From contig JAKJHU010000062.1 of the NCBI GenBank assembly GCA_022316685.1, forward strand, positions 1,759,501 to 1,823,500: a stretch of DNA of 64,000 nt, written 5' to 3'. Under the pieces are notes generated by a model, which saw only the letters and a program-made list of their open reading frames with translations, was not told the origin of the DNA and ran no database searches. A program made the position numbers and the translations under genes. How positions within the stretch are numbered: position 1 is the stretch's first letter; the number at the start of each line of letters is the position of its first letter. This DNA is from Progne subis subis (Eukaryota > Chordata > Aves > Passeriformes > Hirundinidae). Positions 60,321 through 64,000 of the stretch are shown one piece after another.

Positions 60321-63131
60321 CTGGAGAAAGAAGAAAAGTTATTTTAAAGTGTTATGTTTTGTTGAATAAACCACTTTAAGCCTCGTTATTTTTCAGCATT
60401 TTCAGAGCAGGCTACTATTCAATAACTCTTGGCTTCCTCTGCAGAGGGGGACTTGATTCAGCTACTGAAACAATATTGGCATGTTCACCTGACATCATTC
60501 TGGTCTCTCTTGCTGCACCCCATGTTTTTGAGCTTCTGATCTTCTGTATGAAAGGTATTAGTTTTTCCCCAGGATCTTGGTAAATATTAAGGACTTACAT
60601 GAGATGTCTGAGTGCACCTGGGTGTGCAAGAATGAAAAGTCAGGGAAGAAGAGAGGTCTCTTCAATTAACATCAATTAGCTGGAGGACTGTGACTGAAAC
60701 TACTACAGTTCATGGCCCAGATGGTCTAATTCTAATCCCAGAAATCCAGTTTGTGGTGTCCATAAAGAAAATATGAAATATCCTACATAGGAACCATTCC
60801 ATCAAATGTTCACGAAGTTCCATCATCTTGAAGAAGGTTATTTTTGAACACCTAACAGGTGTGACAGTTACGGATTTCGTTCATTTTCTTCACTTTGAGT
60901 ACTAAAATAGCTGAAAAAATGTTTGAAATTTTGAAGCCGCAACATAATTTGCTAAAAATGTGTTCAGACTGAACTCCGTATCTTCAAGTGTTCTATCACA
61001 CCCCAGGCTCCCTTCACCTCCTTAGATAAATTATACTTCCAGCCCAATTTACTTATTGAAACAATGTGTAAACCTTACTAATGATGTCAAATTTCAGAGC
61101 CAACTGGAATCAGGTCATGGCACTGTCCTGCAGCTGCTTTTAGAATATATTTATCATTACAAGGAAACATATCCCTCCAGGGTTTTACTCTCATTCCCCA
61201 TAAAAGAACTCTGAAGAAACTGATCTTCTCTCTTGAAAAAAAACAAATCCTTTTCCGCTATAAACTGAATACATTCCAATCACTTTTACAAAAGAGAAGC
61301 CACACTAAAATTGTGTGGCATTATCTGTTGCCATGAAGCTTGCAGAAGAAAATATAGAAAACTTCCATTAAGAACCATAGTTGGGAGGAAAATATGGACG
61401 CTGCAACACCAACACAGTAACTAGACTCCAAGCTGACTCACTAGGTCTGGGGATGTCTGAAAAACCCCACAAAACAGCAAAACAGGATTTGGTAATACAG
61501 TGCTTTAAAAATCTATTCTGTGAAAATGACTGAGGTGGTTGTCATTCCTCTCCCACAACAATTTGGGTTAAATGGGTAGTAAAGTTAGTCTCAACTTAGC
61601 TGGCCTCTTACAATTTACAAGAGAAAGGAATTACCCCTCACCGTAAAAGTTTCCACTTCTATGTAACACCCATGAAATTAAGCAACAACTCCCTGAACTA
61701 CTCAAGGGCAGAAAAGGAAGGAACAGAACATCTTTACAGCCCACTTAGATTAGGCTCTTTTGAGATTTTAATCCTTAAGAGGCATACAGAAACACACTTT
61801 GTGAAACAACAGACATTATTTGTAAGGATGCAGTGTTATTAAATCAGCACTGGTATATATTTTCAAGATCATCCCTAATGGAGGTTTAAATGAGAAGAGT
61901 TCACTGACATTCAAGTTTTTGATATAAAAATAAACTTAACTTCATCAAAGAAAAATCCTAAGGAAAACACTCCATTTAAGCTCTTTGTTAGCACAGGTGT
62001 ATCAAACAGCATCCTGAGATTTCTGATTTTGGAAACAGAAAATATTGCCATGAGCTACATCAACTTATGGTCATATTCTACAGTGTTCTCACGACTTTGC
62101 CCATGCAGACAGGACATTACATAACCAGGCAGTGCCTTATTATTTTTAGAATGTACACTGACCATTTGAATCTCGAATGGTCTGTCCACTTAAACTTATT
62201 AATATATTAGATTGCTACATAAAGCACCATAAAACACACACAGTCTTGACAGAACAGGGTGAAATTGACTCCTAGATTTAATACTATTCTGTTATATAAG
62301 TAACTTTCAAAGGTTGCTGTGTATTACCTGCGTGCACGTTCAACATCTGGATCTGTCCTCAGGAATTTCTTAGCACTCTCCCCTTTTCCAAATGATGCTA
62401 CATCTTCTGGGTTGACAAATGCCTGTTTCAAACACAAGGACACAAGCAACATTAGCAGCCAAAATGTTTTATCCAGTCAAGGCAGCTTGCTCCAAAGGTC
62501 ACTCTTTTTACCAACGCCTCAATAACCTCACTTAACTTACCTGAAGTTAAAAACACAGTGTTCATTGCACTGCTGCTTTCTTGAGCCCAGCCTGTACAGA
62601 CATAGCTTGTGTGCTGACAAATTAATGCAATGTGATTTATGCATTTAGATAAAGCCTTCCTGTGAGATGGAAAAGCCTGCAGTGAAGCCAAAAGGCTGAC
62701 AGAATACAGGCACCTACAAGGTAGAAGGGCTCAGGTCTCTTTTTCACCATTCCTGACAAATTATCTGAAAATGCTTTTGGATCCCTTCCTTCTACAGGAA
62801 GTCTCCTAATTCTCTTGCAATTAGGTTAAAAACATCATCCAATTGAGACCAGCAGAGCGCCAAACTCAGAATCCCTACAGAACAGGGAGGAAGAAGAAAA
62901 TGAACAGCAGCAGCATTTGGAAGCTGAAAAGACCTAGCTGTGATGTCTCTGCATTTCAGTACAAATGTCAGTCTGCTCTCCCAGCCAGTATTTCCAAATG
63001 ATTACCTTCCTTGTGATCCTGAAGTATGCTGTTACCAGACTCATTAGCATCATTTTCAGAAGAACAATGGCTGTGTAAGTAGCGTAAGCCCGGAAGACTT
63101 CATTGTCAATTAACTGCGTCGATTTGGCCAT
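60074..63131 (-). CDS. MGST1: Microsomal glutathione S-transferase 1 (three coding exons, complete)
   Basis: MGST1 is a MAPEG-family membrane enzyme of the ER and outer mitochondrial membrane. It works as a trimer that conjugates glutathione to electrophiles and reduces lipid hydroperoxides. The CDS joins 63131-63006, 62422-62328 and 60320-60074. Both introns have GT donors and AG acceptors (phases 0 and 2), and the joined frame is open for 155 codons to TAG, matching human MGST1 in length. Residues 1-42 carry the first membrane helix (EVFRAYATYTAIVLLKMMLM). Residues 43-73 form the cytosolic loop (NPED, GKGESAKKFLRTD). The ERARRGHLNDLEN segment, with conserved Arg, His, Asn and Glu, corresponds to the family's glutathione-binding region. 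Three more hydrophobic helices follow, and the Arg of PLPQPGRG aligns with human Arg130. The ATG has a good Kozak context (G at -3, G at +4). Oddities: the predicted protein has no cysteine, and its C-terminus (YNVLKTAWLL) differs from human. The identification is near certain. Confidence 0.97.
60321..62327 (-). other. MGST1 intron 3
   Basis: A roughly 2.0 kb GT-AG intron, phase 2, AT-rich throughout. I see no transposable element, structural RNA or nested gene in it. Confidence 0.9.
62328..62422 (-). CDS. MGST1: MGST1 exon 3 (cytosolic loop)
   Basis: This 95-base exon lies between an AAACAG acceptor (62423-62428) and a GTAATAC donor (62327-62321). It encodes residues 43-73 plus two bases of codon 74, so the following intron is phase 2. 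The residues run AFVNPEDVASFG then KGESAKKFLRTDPDVERAR, which align without gaps to the human loop NPEDCVAFGKGENAKKYLRTD. Human Cys50 is replaced by Val here. No open reading frame longer than about 60 codons marks this exon in its true frame. It was found by extending the gene from the flanking exons. Confidence 0.94.
62423..63005 (-). other. MGST1 intron 2
   Basis: A 583-base GT-AG intron, phase 0, between exons 2 and 3. It holds no repeat or second gene that I recognise. An open frame on the minus strand around 62452-62691 is intronic noise. Confidence 0.9.
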
Positions 63132-63155
63132 TTCTCCCCTTCTCACCGACAGCCT
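63006..63155 (-). CDS. MGST1: MGST1 exon 2 (start codon, first membrane helix)
   Basis: On the minus strand a pyrimidine-rich tract ending TTTTTTAG precedes this exon at about 63156. The start codon is at 63131-63129 and the exon encodes residues 1-42, ending ITRK. A GTAAT donor lies at 63005-63001. The coding part is 126 bases, so the next intron is phase 0. About 24 bases of 5' UTR lie in this exon, so at least one upstream non-coding exon is expected, as in other vertebrate MGST1 genes. The acceptor could also be two bases further in, at a second AG, which would not affect the protein. Confidence 0.94.
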
Positions 63156-64000
63156 CTAAAAAACATTCAAGTTAGTTAAAGCTAACATCATTGCAATCCA
63201 AAGTTCTGACAATAATACTGTCTTAACAGCCTTGTTTGCATCACTGCAATGACGGCATGATTTTGCCACCTTGGAAAGTTTCTTTTCAAAGAATTTCCCC
63301 CCACCATTTCTATTTTTTTCACAATAGTATAATATAATACCTTAAGATGGTAAATTATAATATTTTGCTTCCATTGTAAGTGCTTATGAAACTGTCAAAG
63401 CACAGACTACCAAAGTATTTAATGCAATTGCAGAAACAACACTTAACCACAGAAATTAGTACTCTTTTGAAATAACACAAGGAGTTAGACCAATTTTAGA
63501 CCAATTCATTTGAATTAGCAAATTTCCCTAAGCAGTTATCAGGCTAGAAGGAGTGTGTGAGAATGCTACGAACACTACAGAATGTAAAGAGGAAAATTAG
63601 TATTGCCTACCCTTTTTTGTGTGTAAAATGACACAATTATAATTGCACTTCAGCTTTCAAACTATCCGGTATCTTCCTACCCAGCAGTAACTTGTGATCA
63701 AACCGAGTTGAACATGCATTTTTCCCCTTTGAGACCTTGTTCTTAAAAATTGCTTTTAGCATGACTCACAGGCAAAGATTAAGTTGTAATGACAAAAAGG
63801 AGAGGACTTATTTCTGCTTTTAGCATGGGAGGTTTAAACTAATGAAGTCTCTTTCCAATGAGACCATATCAAACCCACAGTCCTACGGAGGTTGTACCTT
63901 TTACCACCACCAGAAAGTTAAGAGGAGCTGAGGAGTGAATGCAGGTGAAAAAAAACCAAGCACATTCAATTTTCGTCCCGCAAAGACTCCAGCTTTTGCC
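63156..64000 (-). other. MGST1 intron 1 or 5' flank
   Basis: AT-rich sequence upstream of the start-codon exon. No GC-rich, CpG-dense promoter and no convincing first exon is visible. The non-coding first exon and promoter most likely lie beyond the right edge. Confidence 0.6.

Noticed and set aside
63132..63146. Upstream in-frame extension of MGST1 (five extra residues from a GTG)
   Set aside because: The ATG at 63131 has good Kozak context and gives the family-standard 155-residue length.
1..64000. CRISPR array, operon, phage or toxin-antitoxin system
   Set aside because: The sequence is vertebrate nuclear DNA with introns and CR1 elements; the tandem repeats present are microsatellites without spacers.

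Overview
This window looks like avian nuclear DNA, probably from a songbird. Two CR1 LINE tails are recognisable, and three further stretches look like bird endogenous-retrovirus or LTR-type repeats. The only confident gene has vertebrate GT-AG introns and a bird-like protein sequence. The rest is AT-rich, CpG-poor and full of mono- and short-tandem repeats. There are no bacterial or phage genes, no CRISPR array and no operon-like layout. I did not find a new multi-gene system.

The gene is MGST1 (microsomal glutathione S-transferase 1), on the minus strand at the right end. Three coding exons (63131-63006, 62422-62328 and 60320-60074) join in frame to give a complete 155-residue protein, the length of human MGST1. 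The 5' untranslated part continues upstream into an exon outside the window. The 3' UTR runs left to tandem AATAAA signals near 59.73 and 59.70 kb.

The other ~59.7 kb, downstream of MGST1, contains no exon I can support and behaves as a gene desert. In mammals LMO3 lies convergently beyond MGST1, so this is probably the MGST1-LMO3 interval. No LMO3 exon was found here.

Layout from left to right: a candidate conserved non-coding block (1.8-2.46 kb); a CR1 tail (2.67-2.95 kb); an AT pentamer satellite (6.1 kb); a cluster of T tracts (8.9-9.2 kb); a degraded LTR with a putative primer binding site (10.46-10.98 kb); another candidate conserved block (12.4-13.3 kb); a GGAA/GGCA satellite (14.6 kb); and a CR1 split by a ~300 bp pyrimidine satellite (15.5-16.24 kb). 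Next come T51 (20.8 kb), a diverged ~70 bp tandem duplication (26.5 kb), a striking CpG-dense element (28.8-29.5 kb), a minus-strand LTR (33.2-33.7 kb), and T38 and T48 (36.4 and 36.8 kb). After these lie candidate conserved AT-rich blocks (39.35-40.16, 43.14-43.34 and 48.12-48.5 kb), a G-rich interspersed repeat (46.7-47.4 kb) and then MGST1.

The items most worth checking are the CpG-dense non-coding element at 28.8-29.5 kb, the absence of any cysteine in the predicted MGST1 (including the stress-sensing Cys50 of mammals), and the satellite that appears to have grown inside a CR1 copy. Calls of conserved non-coding elements rest on composition and motif texture only and need an alignment.
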